NCBI GenBank assembly: GCA_000499405.2
Contig: HG738138.1
Coordinates: forward strand, 18,019,753-18,083,752
Direction: 5' to 3'
Source of the DNA: Onchocerca volvulus
Taxonomy: Eukaryota > Nematoda > Chromadorea > Rhabditida > Onchocercidae
Length of the DNA stretch: 64,000 nucleotides
The translations under genes were made by a program, and so were the position numbers. Every line of letters begins with the position of its first letter. Position 1 is the stretch's first letter. The notes beneath the pieces are model-generated. The model was not told the origin of the DNA and did not search any database. It worked only from the letters and a program-made list of their open reading frames with translations. Shown one piece after another: positions 39,488 to 53,800 of this stretch.

Positions 39488-39631
39488 CATTCTAGCCAGT
39501 TCAAACAAGAAACATTCCAATCTATCCGATGTTTTTATTTGAATGAAAGAATATGTTTCTTCAAAAATTTCATATTTTAAGTAATTCAGCGATGCACTAT
39601 TGTTCCAATCACTTCCGTGAGAATACCTTTC
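39488..39631 (-). CDS. Orphan internal exon, unknown gene
   Basis: A 144-base open segment is bounded by a strong acceptor (TTCTTTTCAG) and a strong donor (GTAAGT), both in phase 0. It encodes 48 residues of good protein-like composition: YSHGSDWNNSASLNYLKYEI, then FEETYSFIQIKTSDRLE and CFLFELARM. The fit of splice sites and frame makes it the most convincing coding segment between 27 and 50 kb. I could not find its neighbours: the next exons may lie behind long introns on either side, for instance near a first-exon-like segment at 44613-44654 (-). I do not recognise the family. Confidence 0.6.
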
Positions 39632-42600
39632 CTGAAAAGAACATAAAGTTTACGGAAATTAACTTCTACAAAGAGAACATTTTTTATCGATGAATTGTTA
39701 CATAAAAATGGAAATGATGGAAGAATGCAACAAAAAAGAATTAAAAAAGGAATGAGGAAGAAACCAATTTGTTCGAAGTACAGTCAAACTTCACTAATTT
39801 TCCATCAACTTAACTGTTAGAAGTCATTATGAAATGAGAACAGGAGAGGTTTTCATTACTAATTGACAATTTCAAGGGATCGTAAAATGAAAAAAAAAAA
39901 AAAGAACCATTTTAAATATACTGCACTTCTCGTATTAAAAGGGATAACATGTAGATTTCATACGGACTCACTGACGAATATCTTCATCTCTTATCATCTT
40001 ATCATCTGTATAAATCATTTTCCCGAGTGATGAGGCTTGCAATTTTCATCACGCATCAACTTTTTCAGGAGAAAAAAAACAGTAATGACACCATCCGATA
40101 AATTATTTCATTTAATTCTCATTCACTTGATTAATTAGGCTACTAACTAATGTTTACTACTGTTCTCCACAATAAACAAACAACGAGTAGTAATAATAAT
40201 CTATCTATGCATTTTCTCTTCTCGTATTCCGAAAAATTTAATCAAAATATTTCTATTAGTGATATTTTTGAACTAATTAAAAGTTTTGGATAGATATGAA
40301 AGATGAAAATCTTTTCGAAAACTAAATTTTTCTCTTTTCTTTTTGATTTATTTGCATGCTATCAAAAACCAACGCACTTTTCTATAATTCTGTAAATAAT
40401 ACCCGGCGGTAATTTTCGAGCACTTTATAATATATGACAGCAAGACAAGAAACTAACTATCCTTCTTTTCATTAAACAGGTTCTCTAGAATCCCAAAAAA
40501 TAAAAGAAATAAATTTTAGAATTCACGCCAGCAACATTCCAACATAAATATTTAGAAGGATGAAAGGAAATCTGAATGCTAAAAGTTGAATAAATAAAAT
40601 TTATGCCGAAGAATGAAATGATATCGCACTTGTTGGTACTGAAATTGTTGGAAATCAACAAACGCTCGGAAAAAGTTGTGTATTAAATGTAACAAATGAA
40701 CTAAAGACAGCAAATGAAGGTTTCGCGTTTCTTTCCAATTTTAAAAAGTTTACTTTCTATCAACATCGAATTTCGTATTTTAATCCGATAGTTAAAATAA
40801 TGGACAAAGTACCCAAACTTGTTTCCCTATGATACTTCTGGACTGTTTTTTTTTTCTTTTTTTTTTTCTCATTGCACTCGGCATCATCATCCTATGAAGC
40901 TGTAATGATCCGATTTCTAAGTTACTTTGTCGAAACCATATAGAATCATAAAATTTCACCCTTAATGAGCGTTTTTCAGAAAATTTTTGTCAAAATAAAA
41001 TAAATTGAATAAAAACTGAGAATATGCAATGAAATATGCTCTGAGGAATATTTAATTACAATTAATTTCATTACTACTTCATTTTAAATTCATTGGAGAA
41101 CTTTCTTGTAATTTAAGCAGATATACAACGAATTTTTCATTTATATAATTATTTCCAAAGAAAAACAATTATTATTCCAAATTTCGCTAAAATATTCTTA
41201 ATTACTTGGGAAAGTTCTACAGTTGAAAACTTTCATATCAAGAATATCTTTTACCAAAATGGTATAAAAATTTCTTTCGAAAAGATTTACTTTTAGATAA
41301 TCTCAATTCTTGTTAAACTATTTTAAAAATTCCCTTAGAAATCTAAGTTTTTTTTATGATATGAAATAATTTACGCATATGATACAAAAATGTCTATATA
41401 CGGCTGTGTACGTAAGTAACGTTTATAAGACCAGTAATTTTCTTCTAAACTTTTTTTTTTTTTTAATATGGTATTTGCAAGAATTTTCATTACTTTTTAA
41501 ATGAATTTCACTATGCACAAATTTTCACGACAACTTACTAAAAAGTTTGAAGTAAATTTATTCTGTGGTGCAAACATTACTTTCAATCATTGCAGCAATC
41601 ATTTTGTTTGACTAATTCTTTATGTTTTTATTTTTTCCAATCTCCAGCGATATTTACTCTGTAAAAATTCCAATCTATACTATTTTTTCAGACTTTTAAT
41701 TCCTGCCAATACCATGAATAGAAATCATTTGCCAATCACAACGAAGAATATTTTTCTTTTTTCGCACTAATTAAATCGCTGGAACATTAGTTTATTCAGT
41801 GTCTTCTCAAGATGGAAAAGCAAAAAACAAATCTCATTCATATGATCAGGAATTAAATTTGTATTTCCTACCTAGCAATCGATATCTTTTCATTGAAGCT
41901 ATTTTATGTAAAACTGAATTACTGCATTAAGCAAACGGTTTAAATTCATTAAACGAATAATTATCAAATATTTTACAAATGGTTTGCGTACGAACGAAAT
42001 CTTGAAATCAATCAGAAAAGCTTTTTGAAGTTTCAATAGGCTATCGAAATTCTTCAATGTCCGATTCAGCATTCGATTATTAACACTTGCAACGTTATTA
42101 AACAAACCAGTTGAGATGTGGACGTAAAAAGGTCAAAAGTGATTGAAAGTAGGCTAAATCGTAAGAAAGACGTGAAGTCGATTACTTCCTGCGATTGAAA
42201 CAAAATGCTTCAGACATGCTCGCTTCTCAGACAATTCTCTTTTCAAGATTCGTTTCAGTGGAGGAGGCGCTCGAGACAACAAACAAATCCGCTTGCATTT
42301 TTGCTGCTGAAGTGATGTGCCCACCTCCATCATGCCTGCATGATGTCTGTCTGGATCTCTTGGCGATCTGCCACACTCAACATTTCTCAAATTTTATTTT
42401 TAAAAGTATTCGAAATGGGAAGAGATGGGCGACTTATAGTGGTTTTTGGCATTTATGATGATTGCAGAACATATATATGCATTAAATAACTGATTAGGCA
42501 AAAATGATTTGATCAACGAGTGGCAAAGAGATGAATAATTGATTGGTCGAAAAATGATATTTAATTATTGATCAGGGAGAATTTAAAAATAAAAAATAAA

Positions 42601-44072
42601 CAATAAAAACAGCAAATTGTGAAATGTTTATAAATTGCTACTTATATGATTGTACGCATTATAAATACAATACTGGTGACAATAAAATCTTCAATGCCAA
42701 TATAATATCACAACAATGACGAGATTTGCATACATTTTAGTAAAAAATAAGTAAATTAAGGATAATTTATGACTAATAGCATAAAAGCAAAATATTTTAA
42801 TTTGCTTATACTCATAAAAATGTTTGAACATTTATATTACGCTTTGAAATTACGCTAAACGTATGCCTCATTATATTAAACATAGATATAAAAATTTTTC
42901 AACATAATAGCGATACTGTAAAACTTGATTAATGGCTTTCTAGTGAAAGTCGTAGTGAAAAAAAATGTACTGATGGGGGAATGATAATAATGGGTATCGA
43001 TATTTTCTTCCGAATTTCTAAAATTTGTCTAAAAAGAGGAAAAAAATAGGTTAATTGGTTTGCTCGCTTGTTTCTTCATTATTTGTTTATTTTCCACTTC
43101 ATCCAGCCAGCAAATATTTGTTTATTACTTTACTTGATTACTTATTTAAATTCTTACAATGTACAAGAAGAACATTTTTGCAAAAAAGCCACATTTTTTG
43201 ATGGGAACAAATTCAATTTTATTCAATAAATAATCATTTTATTTATTTAATTATTGATTGGTTTGTTTGCTACCATCCATTTATTTCTTCATTATTATAA
43301 TATTTAGTCCTAATTCAACCATTTAATCACATATCAAATTATTCATTGCACTAATACAATGAATCCAAATTTTAGTTCAATTCCTGATAAATATGTTTAG
43401 GAATAATATTGCTGTAAAGTTATTTTTAAGAATTCGATTCTTATTAATTAGGCATATTTGCAGTATTGCAATGACTCAGTATTTCATATTACATAGTGAT
43501 ATTAATTAAATTAATAAATGAACAAAAAGATTTATATCAGCTGGATAAAAGATAATATATCTTCTTGCGAAAGTCTAACGATACCTACAGGACGTCGACT
43601 ATGATTAGGATGAATTTCATCGATTTAACACAACGATAAGAAGAAAAACTGAATTTTGCATATATTTCAAGCAAGGATTCAAACTGTGAAATTACGCGAA
43701 TTTAAAAGTGATTGGAGAAGTATTTGAAAATCTTTAAAAAAAAATTAATAGATATTTCTCTTTTCTATTCTTAAACACATCTTTTCCTTAAATTTATCCG
43801 TCTATTGGTTGGTGGCAGAGGTCAAAGTTCTTGACAAAAAAAAAATTCATGGAGAAACTGTGATACCGAAAAATTCAGATTGGAGAATCCCATGAAATAT
43901 TTACAGGACGTCATTGAATGCGGAAAGTAGAATAAATGATCGGAAAGATGCAAATCGATGAAAAGATGAAAATTGTTCCATCATGTTTTATTCTTCATTT
44001 CCAATTTATTTTTTTTGGTTCGAATTTGATAAATTAATTATTGCTAAATTATATTATTAAATCACTTCAAAG

Positions 44073-45423
44073 ATGTCAACAACATTTGAGAAAGAGTTTC
44101 TAAAACTACTTAATATTTCAATTCAGAGTGGTGTATTGTATGACAATGGTAAGTAAATAATGGTGTGTAAATTAATGGTGATAAATTGAAAGCAATTAGA
44201 TTCATTTGATTTAATGATTATCAGAATATATCAGTGAGAATTAATAAGAGAGATATTCAGGGAATTCGTAGATTCTCTTTCATGATAGCTTTGAGGATTT
44301 TGAACGACTGGTTCAAAATCTCCCAACTCGAAACATTTGTATAAGATATGCAAATACCATTCGCTCAAAGTTGTGTTGTTCACTTTGGTTAAAAATTAGG
44401 CAAATAAATTCCACAATAGTGTATAGTAGATGATCGAATTAATATATTATTGTAATATCATTTGGAGCAAGAAAAGAATGAATGGTCATTTCATTTCTTT
44501 GACAAATACTAGATAAAAGAAAAAAGATCAAACAGTTTTTTGGTGAAATTGCAAGGAATATCGGTGGGATAAAAAAAGAAGGCGAATAATCGTTGGCCCG
44601 ACATAATGGCTTACCTATTGTTGACTGTTGTATAATATATTTGAATAAGTACATGCTTTGTAAAGAAAAACCACAGGAAAAATTGTGTAAATAACGACAT
44701 TGATGAACCGAAATCTTTCATTTCTTACAAGTGTATCTAACCTCCCATGAATGATTTGTTCTCGACAAAAATTCCTTCTGCAAGTTAGTGTAGAGATGAA
44801 ATTGATTCAAAAATATTTCTCATGGAATGATATAAATGCAAGGCTGCTAACGTATAAAGTTGCTTGGAAATAAAATAACATTAATTTTCCAAAAGATGAA
44901 TTAAATTAATTTAAAAAAAAAAAAAAAAAACTATTCCAACATAAATATTTTTAGGATATTTTAAAACACATCATCTTAAATAACTTAACTAGGAATGAAT
45001 TAAAATAAAGTTCATTGATTGGCTATGTGACATTGCAAGTCTCCTTGAATAAATGACCAGATGGTTGAATGAATATCACTTCAATCATTACCATCCGTAT
45101 TTTGTTTTTTTTTTTTTTTTTTTTTAATTTTGCGAACTTTACTTTTGCCGCGCGAAAATTGCAGAATGCATCTTCTGCGAAATTGTCTGCAATAACAGAT
45201 TGTCCCATTATCGCTCGTTCTGTGTGCATAGATGTCTAACTTGTCCATTTTTCAAGTGCTAACTGAAGCGCTTTTTTTGTTTGCATATTTTGCTTTACTA
45301 CGAATTGATGGATACACTGTTGAATTAAATGTTAATTTCGGAGTTAAGTTGACATTTATGTCTCCAAAAGGAAGCATGTACTACAATCTATCACATATAC
45401 TATCAATGTCTTGGAAGAAGTGA
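44073..45423 (+). CDS. Possible two-exon small protein
   Basis: A first-exon-like segment (44073-44148) starts with ATG, encodes MSTTFEKEFLKLLNISIQSG and a few more residues, and ends at GTAAGT with one base of a codon left over. A segment at 45249-45423, after TTTTTCAAG, would join in phase and run to a stop, adding a hydrophobic stretch (ALFLFAYFALL) and a polar end (YYNLSHILSMSWKK). The second acceptor is weak and no family is recognised. The first exon alone is the better-supported part. Confidence 0.25.
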
Positions 45424-46847
45424 CATCGCTAACAAGTAAAACAAAGTCGCTGACGAAAAGATTGGCAAATTGGCATTGGTAATATCAGAGAGATGAATGG
45501 ATGCAGAATACTTTATCCAACGTCAAATAAAGTAAGAGTAGTATTACAGATGTTCTCGTAAATGCGAAACTATGATCAGATTACATCATCGAAAATGTTG
45601 TAATAAATAACTGAACAGAAATAATAATAATGAATTTCATTAAAGAAACGAAAAAAATGAACCTCAAAAAGGACTGCCACTGCGCAATAAAATTTTCAGT
45701 AATCAATAAATGAAATGTTAAAATATCCATTAATTTTCGAAAAAAAAATATTTTATCCTATTTTTCTGTCATGTTATGCCTTCGTCTTGTAATTCAATAT
45801 TCGTTTAATAAATTCTAAAAGACCTGCTTTTTTTTTTTTTTCAAGGAGAAAAATCAATGACATAAATTTTCAGGAAGGGAACAGATTTTTGTGGAATTCC
45901 AGACATGAAAAAATGATGAATTCTTTCTTTCGCTCATTTTACATTTCTTATCGTCTAATTTCACTTCTATTAACTATATTTTTGGGAGATAAACTACAAA
46001 GAATCTCAAAAGCAATCGTCTAAATTATTTGCAAGAAATATCTGCAAAACTTTTCTTGAAATTTTTTTATACTGGATTTTTTCTTTACAAATATTTTATC
46101 AATCATTGAAAAAGATTCATTTTTCACAGCGAAAATACAATCTAATATTTTTGAAAAGACGACAAAGTTGAGGTTAAAAGAGAAGAAAGAGATAAAAGGC
46201 ACATTTAGCTTAGAAAGATTGAAGGATCTCAGATAGAGATGATTTCTTGGCAAATTCCTTTTCTTTCTAGTGCTTTTTCGGTTTGATGAAAAAATTTGCG
46301 AATGTTTTAATGATTTTTTTAAATGTTATCTTTACTTAGAATTTTGAGGTTTTTTGTTTTCGGTTTTGCTGTCGATTTTTTTTTTTTTTTTTTTAATGAT
46401 TTTGTTTATAGTTCTTTCTATATGATTGGGTTTGTTTTATTCTTTTTCTCGTTTGTTTTACTTTATTTTTTTTCTTTTGTTTGTTTGTTCTGAAAATCGT
46501 AAAATAATATTTTGTTGTTATTTCAATGATGGCATCCTAAATTTTTAAATTTTTTTTCTAATCGTGATAAAATTTTTAAAAAATATTGTTTTCGATTCAT
46601 ATCATTGATTCGCTTTTTAATTTTTTATTTTCATTTTTAAAAAAATTTGCATGTCATTCTAAAAAAAAGATTTTGCATATACGCAATCTTTTTTTTCACA
46701 CTTTTTAATTATCTCTTTTTCCAACTTACTAAAATTAACCAAATAGTTTTCAGCTTTCGTTTACGATTGCCATTTCCCGGAAAAATTTGCCAGATTTTTA
46801 AGGATTTTTTTTTAGCTCAAATTGAATGAACTCATTGAATTTTATTG

Positions 46848-46850
<3 letters not shown>

Positions 46851-46879
<29 letters not shown>
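46851..46879. repeat. TA dinucleotide microsatellite
   Basis: About fourteen uninterrupted TA units in intergenic DNA. Likely length-polymorphic. Confidence 0.9.
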
Positions 46880-46882
<3 letters not shown>

Positions 46883-47213
46883 ACGTTTGCAATTTTCCAA
46901 AAACAAAACTCTGCACGATCAATGTGCATAGTTGAAGACAAATAAGTGGAAGAAATGATGCACTGATGTTGAAAAATTGGTGCCGTATGCGAAGAAAGTT
47001 AATGCATCGAAAGTGCACATATTACGTTTTGTTATTTCATTATCTTTTAGTTTTGCAGACATAAATTTTTACAAGCATTTTTTTGATGCTTTCAATTCAA
47101 CTTTGGATTTTTCTTTTAGCATTCTGGGAAATAACTGGATAAACTTGAAGAAATCTGCGAGCTACAAGAATGTTTGCTAAACAAAATGATTTTGGATTTT
47201 TTGTCTTCACAGA

Positions 47214-49250
47214 ATGAAAAGAATAAATTCAAAGGTGAAAAAAGACAAGCATCCGATTGCAGTTGACAAAGTTGAAAAAGTCATTGGGTATGCAGAATTC
47301 TTTTTTTCCATTTTGCAAATTTATGCGTAAATAAAATGAAGCAATTTTATTGTTGGAAGGACAATGCAAATCAGAATCATTGAATTCATCAGAATCAGTG
47401 AATTCATTTAATCAAATATTAATGAATTAATTAGAGCAGAAGTATTCCCATCGAATTGCATTTCACCCGATCATTTCTACTGTTGTTCGCACTAATGTGT
47501 TTGTCTATTTGTGTATCCATCCGTCTGTACCGGAAGCTTCTTGAATTGAATAACTTTTCACATATTTAAGCTAATTTCCGGTTGTACTTTCAAATGAAAG
47601 CAATTGGCGAAACGATGCTGTTTTCGAAAGAGAGAGCGAGAGAGAAAGAGAGAGAAGGGAGAAGTTTTCTAGGGAAGAAGTTTTTGTTGTCATCAAATCG
47701 GGGAGAGGGAAAAGAGACAATTTGAGGAAGTATGGCTGGACGATGGCACCAACCGGTACAAACAGACGACCTATCCGGACAGACATGTGAATATACCCAT
47801 CCTCCCATCACTCATTGACCAGACACTTGAAAAATCTTTTGGCATAATGCCAATATTTCTTCTTTTATTAAAACTGCCAACAGAGGTAGTTGCAACAACG
47901 ACATGTGAGGGACTATTGAAAGTCTTCGTGAGGTGACAATTTGGAAAGGGGGGGATGTTGATATTGTGACTGTCCAGAAGAGGAGTGCTGACACAGTGAC
48001 ATGACACTATGACCCTTCCCTCGGTGAGAAGTGGTAACCTTATGACACTATGACAGCAGTATCACATGATAACAAACATCTCTATCTATCCTGACACGGG
48101 TAATTCTTTATGTATGTAACAACGATTGCTACTAGGAAGTTTTCATGCGTTCCTTCATTAATTCTTCATTTCGACATTAAAATTTTCCATGAGGAATTGT
48201 GCTATTATGGCATTTTTCTGATTTCTAGTAAATTGCAATCTCTTAATTTTTAAAATCTGAGACTTTCAAAGGGACCAATGTATCATCGAATATTTCTGAA
48301 TCAAAAGATTTCTCCCAAAAATGTTTAATAGCTTTTTTTTTTAATGAACTAAACCCAGAAATAGGCTTTCCGAGAAAGGCCCTGAAGATACCGCAGTTAT
48401 TTAAACATTGGAAATGTTAGGAATGTTAAAATAACGAAGTATCATCCACATTAATCTAAGATAATTAGGGCAATAAGAGAATAGGCTTGATGTTTTTTCA
48501 GCCAGATATTCATTTCTTGCCTGGCATGCCCATAATTGTATAACAATCCCTAGATTTTCTCTTTTTTTAATTGCTAAATTTGCTACAAAATTTCTTGCGC
48601 ATTTTCTTTAAAATTCGGAAATTCATCTGCAAAACACGCATATATAAACATCATTATTGCACTTAAGGAGCAGTACGACGGATGCTAAGGGATGGAGTGT
48701 CGTCTGGCTCAAATGACAACAACAGGGGGTCAATAGCTATGATGGCTTTTAAATTGGCTATAAAAAGCCTATTTTATTTATATATATCTGTGTGTTTTTC
48801 TGCTTGTCTGTAGCAGTCTATCAATTGTTTTTAAAAATTTCAAGAAATTTACGCCATATGTGGATATGCATGTGATTGTTTGGAGATCCTTTGAGGAAAG
48901 GAAGGATATCAATTATGTAATGGAAACAGGAAGAAAAGATTCAGAAGCGTCCATAAATAGCTTATTTAAATTATACGTAACAATCCTTACATTCCCTTAT
49001 TCATTACATTCATACATACATTATAAATTCATTTATTCGGTGACTTGTCTGAAGAGAAAAGGCTCATTTCGATGGTAAGCCTTAGGCTCGTCTCGATGAC
49101 AGCCATTAAATCATTCCATCGTAAAGCATATGGGACATTATAAGATGACTCGATTCTCATCTTTATTCCTTTACATTCTCATTCATCTCATTTCTATTTT
49201 CAGAAAAGTATGATGAAAACTATATAAATAGTAATGGATGGTGGCTATAA
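47214..49250 (+). CDS. Possible three-exon small basic protein
   Basis: A start after TCTTCACAG (ATG at 47214) encodes MKRINSKVKKDKHPIAVDKV and ends at a GTATGC donor at 47288. A segment at 47673-47755 (EEVFVVIKSGRGKRDNLRKY) and one at 49204-49250 (KYDENYINSNGWWL, then a stop) join in phase. The acceptor of the middle exon (TTTTCTAG) is fair and that of the last (ATTTTCAG) is good. The product would be about 68 residues. No domain can be named. Other frames in 47660-48000 are also open on both strands, so chance is a real alternative. Confidence 0.22.
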
Positions 49251-50874
49251 TGGAAAAAAAGCCAAAATGCAATTTTTATTTACGACTGGTTTTTGCATGC
49301 TTACAAATGCCATAAATAGGGAAGCTAATTCATCAAATATAAAAATGTTCTGAGAAGACACAATGACCATTTCTGAATAACAGTTTCTAGTCTTATCTAA
49401 AAAAGTCGATGACCCAAATTCTTAAGAATAGCTCTGTTCCCTCAGAAAATCAAAAAAAAAAAAAAACTGCTTTAGGTTTCTTAATTCAGTTTTATGATTT
49501 TGGTAAATTCTGAATATGATTAAAATTCTTATCGAAAGACCAGAAAAAATGAAGTTATAAAGCAATATTTCGTAAAAAATAAGCAAACTTGGCAGTACGC
49601 CAAAAAAATCTTCCATTTCTTAGCTGCATAAAGCTTTCTCATTTCTTTTAGTTCCTCATTTTCGATATATACGCTGATGCTCTTTCCATGAATATCTAAC
49701 AGATTATTGCTGCATAAGCCAAAAGCCTACTGAGACGTATTTTAGGAAATAATGAATTCCCGAATTCGCTGGTTTTTCAGAAAAATTAAGTAATTATTTC
49801 ATTAAGTGATTATTTCCATTCCTATTTCATATCCATCGTTATCCAATAGTTGAATGCTTCACTGCTGCTGTAATATATATAAAATTACAAAATATTATAT
49901 TCATATGAAAATACATCAGCATTATTGAATCCAAAAAACCCCTCAATACACTATTTATCTTTTTTGATCTCGCAATGTTAAATACAAATATAGCTTCTAG
50001 ATGTGATAATCAACAGGCAGCTACACCTTTATCAAAATAATACAAGGTTCTTAAATCTTCTAGTTAAAAAGCCGGATCCGGTCCCCAGATTATCCTAATC
50101 ACAAGTAATTATTTCTGGAAAAGATGATTAGTTCCCTTATGTTTTCCTTTTACGGGATAAACAAGTTTTTAGGACTTTTATCCCAATTCCTACCCGGAAA
50201 AATCAAGATAATTTTATAGCTAAACTTATCCGCTGCAGAATATTTACTAAAAGCAAGCAAGTACTCGATACAGGACTTTATGTAGAAGTTTGTCGGAAGG
50301 AAATGGTATTAGAGCCGGAATAATTCAGAAGAGCAGAATTTCATTAATTAAGAAATCTAAGCGTCACTAATAGTATGAAACAGATCTCTATTTTATACTA
50401 TTAGCGATGCATAAATTCAATGTAGAGGTTGAAATCGGTCCATGGTACTGGTATGATACTCGATTGTGTGCTGTATAATGGAAAGTTTTGGTCAACATTG
50501 CAACCTGCAATTTGCTAAGGCCTAATTGAATAACTGAATATAAGTGATACACTTTGTTTTTCCTAGCTGAACAGAAGTTATTATTTGACAGAAAAAATAT
50601 AGGTACAGATAATGGCTAGTAGTTCACCGAAATATCGAATTTCCCATATTTAAATCCCGAAAACATTCTTCCCGTTTCTTCCCGTCCAGTACAATGATTG
50701 AAAGGACGTATATTGATTTGAAAGAGTCAATCTTTATCACTATATAAAGTGCCGAAAAAAACAAGACTTTTGATTAAAAGTCAAAATGAATAAATTAAAA
50801 CTAATTATATGTTCCTTTGGATTAAGTGATATTTCAGAAATGAAACAATTTTATGAGTATACAAGAATCATTGA

Positions 50875-53800
50875 TTACAAAAACACTGAATCATGAAGAT
50901 TTAAATCACAACCATATTCGATTATTGATGTTTCGAATTCTTTCAATGCTTCACTTCGGCATTTTTGTATAATTTCAGGTTTCATACAATCATAGTACTG
51001 TCGGATGCCACGACATCTCTTCTAAAAATGATATCAATTTCATAATATTGATTTAATGGACATATTATGTCAATCAAATCAATATTCTAAGAAATTTAAA
51101 TTCTAAATCACTCTTTAAAATTTTATTTTAATTTTATTCTGCAATGGAAATATTGATTAGTGTTTACCAAATCCTTTCCTGGTCCTGCTACACCAGTGAT
51201 AAACATTTGACATTTTTTGCTATAAGCAGTTGCCACTTCCACAATACATTCATAATGTTTCATGAAGCGTTTAAGATTCTGAGGAGTACAGATATATCCG
51301 AAATTATCACGAGTGAATCGAACCTATATTTCAATTTGAATTGGTTCGCAGTTTAATTAATTCAGTCTTTCATCTATTTAAATGAAAAATTATGGATTCT
51401 AAATCAGTGAGTATTAGATTCAAAGTTAAAAAATTTACAATCATACGAAAGTTAACATCGTTAAAATACGTTAGTCTTATTTTACACGTTATTTATGAAA
51501 GCCTTTTTACCAATAAAAGTTTGTTGGTCATGCAAAGCCTCATCTAATTTAATTTATTTTTTAACTATCATGAAAAATGAATTATATAGTCAACGAACCA
51601 TTTCGTCGTTAAGGCAAATTGTGATCGATTCAAAGCCAGCACCCTGAAATACATTTGCATAACCATCGCAAAGTTCTAGTAATTCTTGTGGAGTGTATTT
51701 ATACATAGGGAATGATACCTGTAAGTTTAGCTATTATTGACCAATATGTAGGATAGCCATTAAATTAAATTGGTGTAATTTAGGACATATAACTCATTTT
51801 TGTTAAACGAAAAAAATTGATAAGTTCAAGCAAATTTTCTCAGTTCATCAATTTAATATTTTATATACTTCTCAAAAAATTGATGTGTTAGCTTCTGGGC
51901 AAATATTATTGTATAACAAGAAAACATTAACGCAACATTCCGCATAGTGTCATCTAATTAGTAAATTAAACGTCCATACCGTTTGCACATTAAATTATGA
52001 TGATATATTGAGAAGATATATTAGAATTTATCAGAACAGTTGTGTCGATGACAATAACTACTTTTAACTTACCTTTCTCAGCATCGGTTTTTGTTGTCGC
52101 AAATTCTTCCAGGTAATCAACAACGGATGGACACACATTCGTGTCTTCATTTGCATTTCTTTAGTACATTTCGTGGGCAATTGGTCGGACAATAATTTAC
52201 CATTCAGAATCTTCAGGGAATGCATCTTCGATTCAATTGACGGATTCGTTTTTTGTTTTTCGAATGATACATCATTCTTTATTTCTTCAGTAATTGTTGT
52301 TTTAATGTCTGCTGAAAATGAAAGGTCTAAGAAGTCTTTCATCTCTTTAATTAATCTCAAAGATTACGTTTCAGTTTCATCATATTCGTAGACTGTAATC
52401 ATTTATTGCCTTTTGCAATTTTTTTTAGAATTTTTTATGAGGAAAAGCACTTAGCATTTCGAGTATTTACAATTTTGTGAGAAATCTAACTTCTAATTAA
52501 ATTTTGGAATATTTAATTAGAATTTATGTTCTAACCGAAATAATGGGAAAAAAAATTTTGCTAACCTTTATAATAATTTAAAGGAGCAGCGCAACCGAAA
52601 TTGGTAATTATATCAGCAAAGAATGAATGTGTTTCCAGGGTACACTTTTGTTGTACAGTATCCAATAAACAGTTGAAAAAATTTATCATTTGATTACAGT
52701 GAATTGTTCCCGTAGTGTTATTATTTCGAATTATATCTGTACATTCCTGCAGTGACTTCAATCATTTATGGCTTCAGTCTGATTGATCACTGATAGTAAA
52801 AGGAAGTCATCAATCGATTAAACTGAATCATTTTCGTTCCATCTGTGATGTTGTTGTTTGTTAATATCTTTTTTAATAATTTTAGCAATTATTTTCCCAG
52901 ATAAATTAAAATGCAAAGGTAATGAATGCAATGTAAAGTTAAAGGCGAATAAAGATTATCAGTTAAAATGAGGAAAAAATTATGAATGATATGAAACTTG
53001 AATCTAATAAGTTGCTAATTTTGCATAATCCTTTCCAACAACACATGTAGATCATAAACTACCGTTCAGATCCCTGCTATTACAGTCTTACGGAACTATG
53101 AAATAGTAGCTTGAAATTGTCAAAAATATTTGAGTAAAAAAAGTATATTTTGATGATCGTTTCTGGTTTCATAGTTTTTGATTCTATTTCATGCGTTATT
53201 TCGTAATAATTAATGATATAAAAGTTATAGAATCTGAAATTAGTGAATTTCAGCTTCAAATTTGCTTCAAAATTATCGCAGCTGTAAAATAGCAACTATA
53301 AATTAATGCCTTTTTTTGGGTCATTACTTTTCTAAGACACACAAAAGATCTGAATATATTGCCGGTTTCTGTTTTCGAACAAATTACTCCAAAATGCTGA
53401 TCCACAAGTTTCATCAACTAGAATTTTGATTGGATCAAATTTTAATATTTGTTTTGAGGCACTAAAATAAATTTTGCAACTTCTAAACATATATCGAAAT
53501 CAAAGATGACGATAATAGTAAAAATTGCAAACTAAATTCGTTTTTTTCAACGAAGAGAAGAAAAAATTATTTTAAAAGAATGAAACTGCGCTTGAAAACT
53601 GCAATAAATCAACATATCTAATTTAAGCTGAGGTTTCTCGAACCCTTTTCTTTCAATAAATTATAATTTTCGCTAAATGGTAAGAATTTCTCACTTAATA
53701 AATTTTTAAATTTATCTATTTACAAATATTATTTACAAAATATTATTTATAATGCCCTTTATTGTTTTCTATTCATAACATGAAAAATATCTATTTATAA

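Larger units (their letters stand above)
39632..50874. other. 11-kb gene-poor region
   Basis: Mostly AT-rich, low-complexity DNA with T-runs (45102-45125, 46378-46394) and a TA microsatellite. Exon-like segments on + are 44073-44148, 45249-45423, 47214-47287, 47673-47755 and 49204-49250, listed as weak candidates. The island at 42170-42460 is less AT-rich and open in several frames on both strands, so no frame can be preferred. Confidence 0.45.

Noticed and set aside
47571..48007. Four overlapping minus-strand frames
   Set aside because: Open in several frames at once, Ser/Leu-rich from a purine repeat on the other strand, no splice context.
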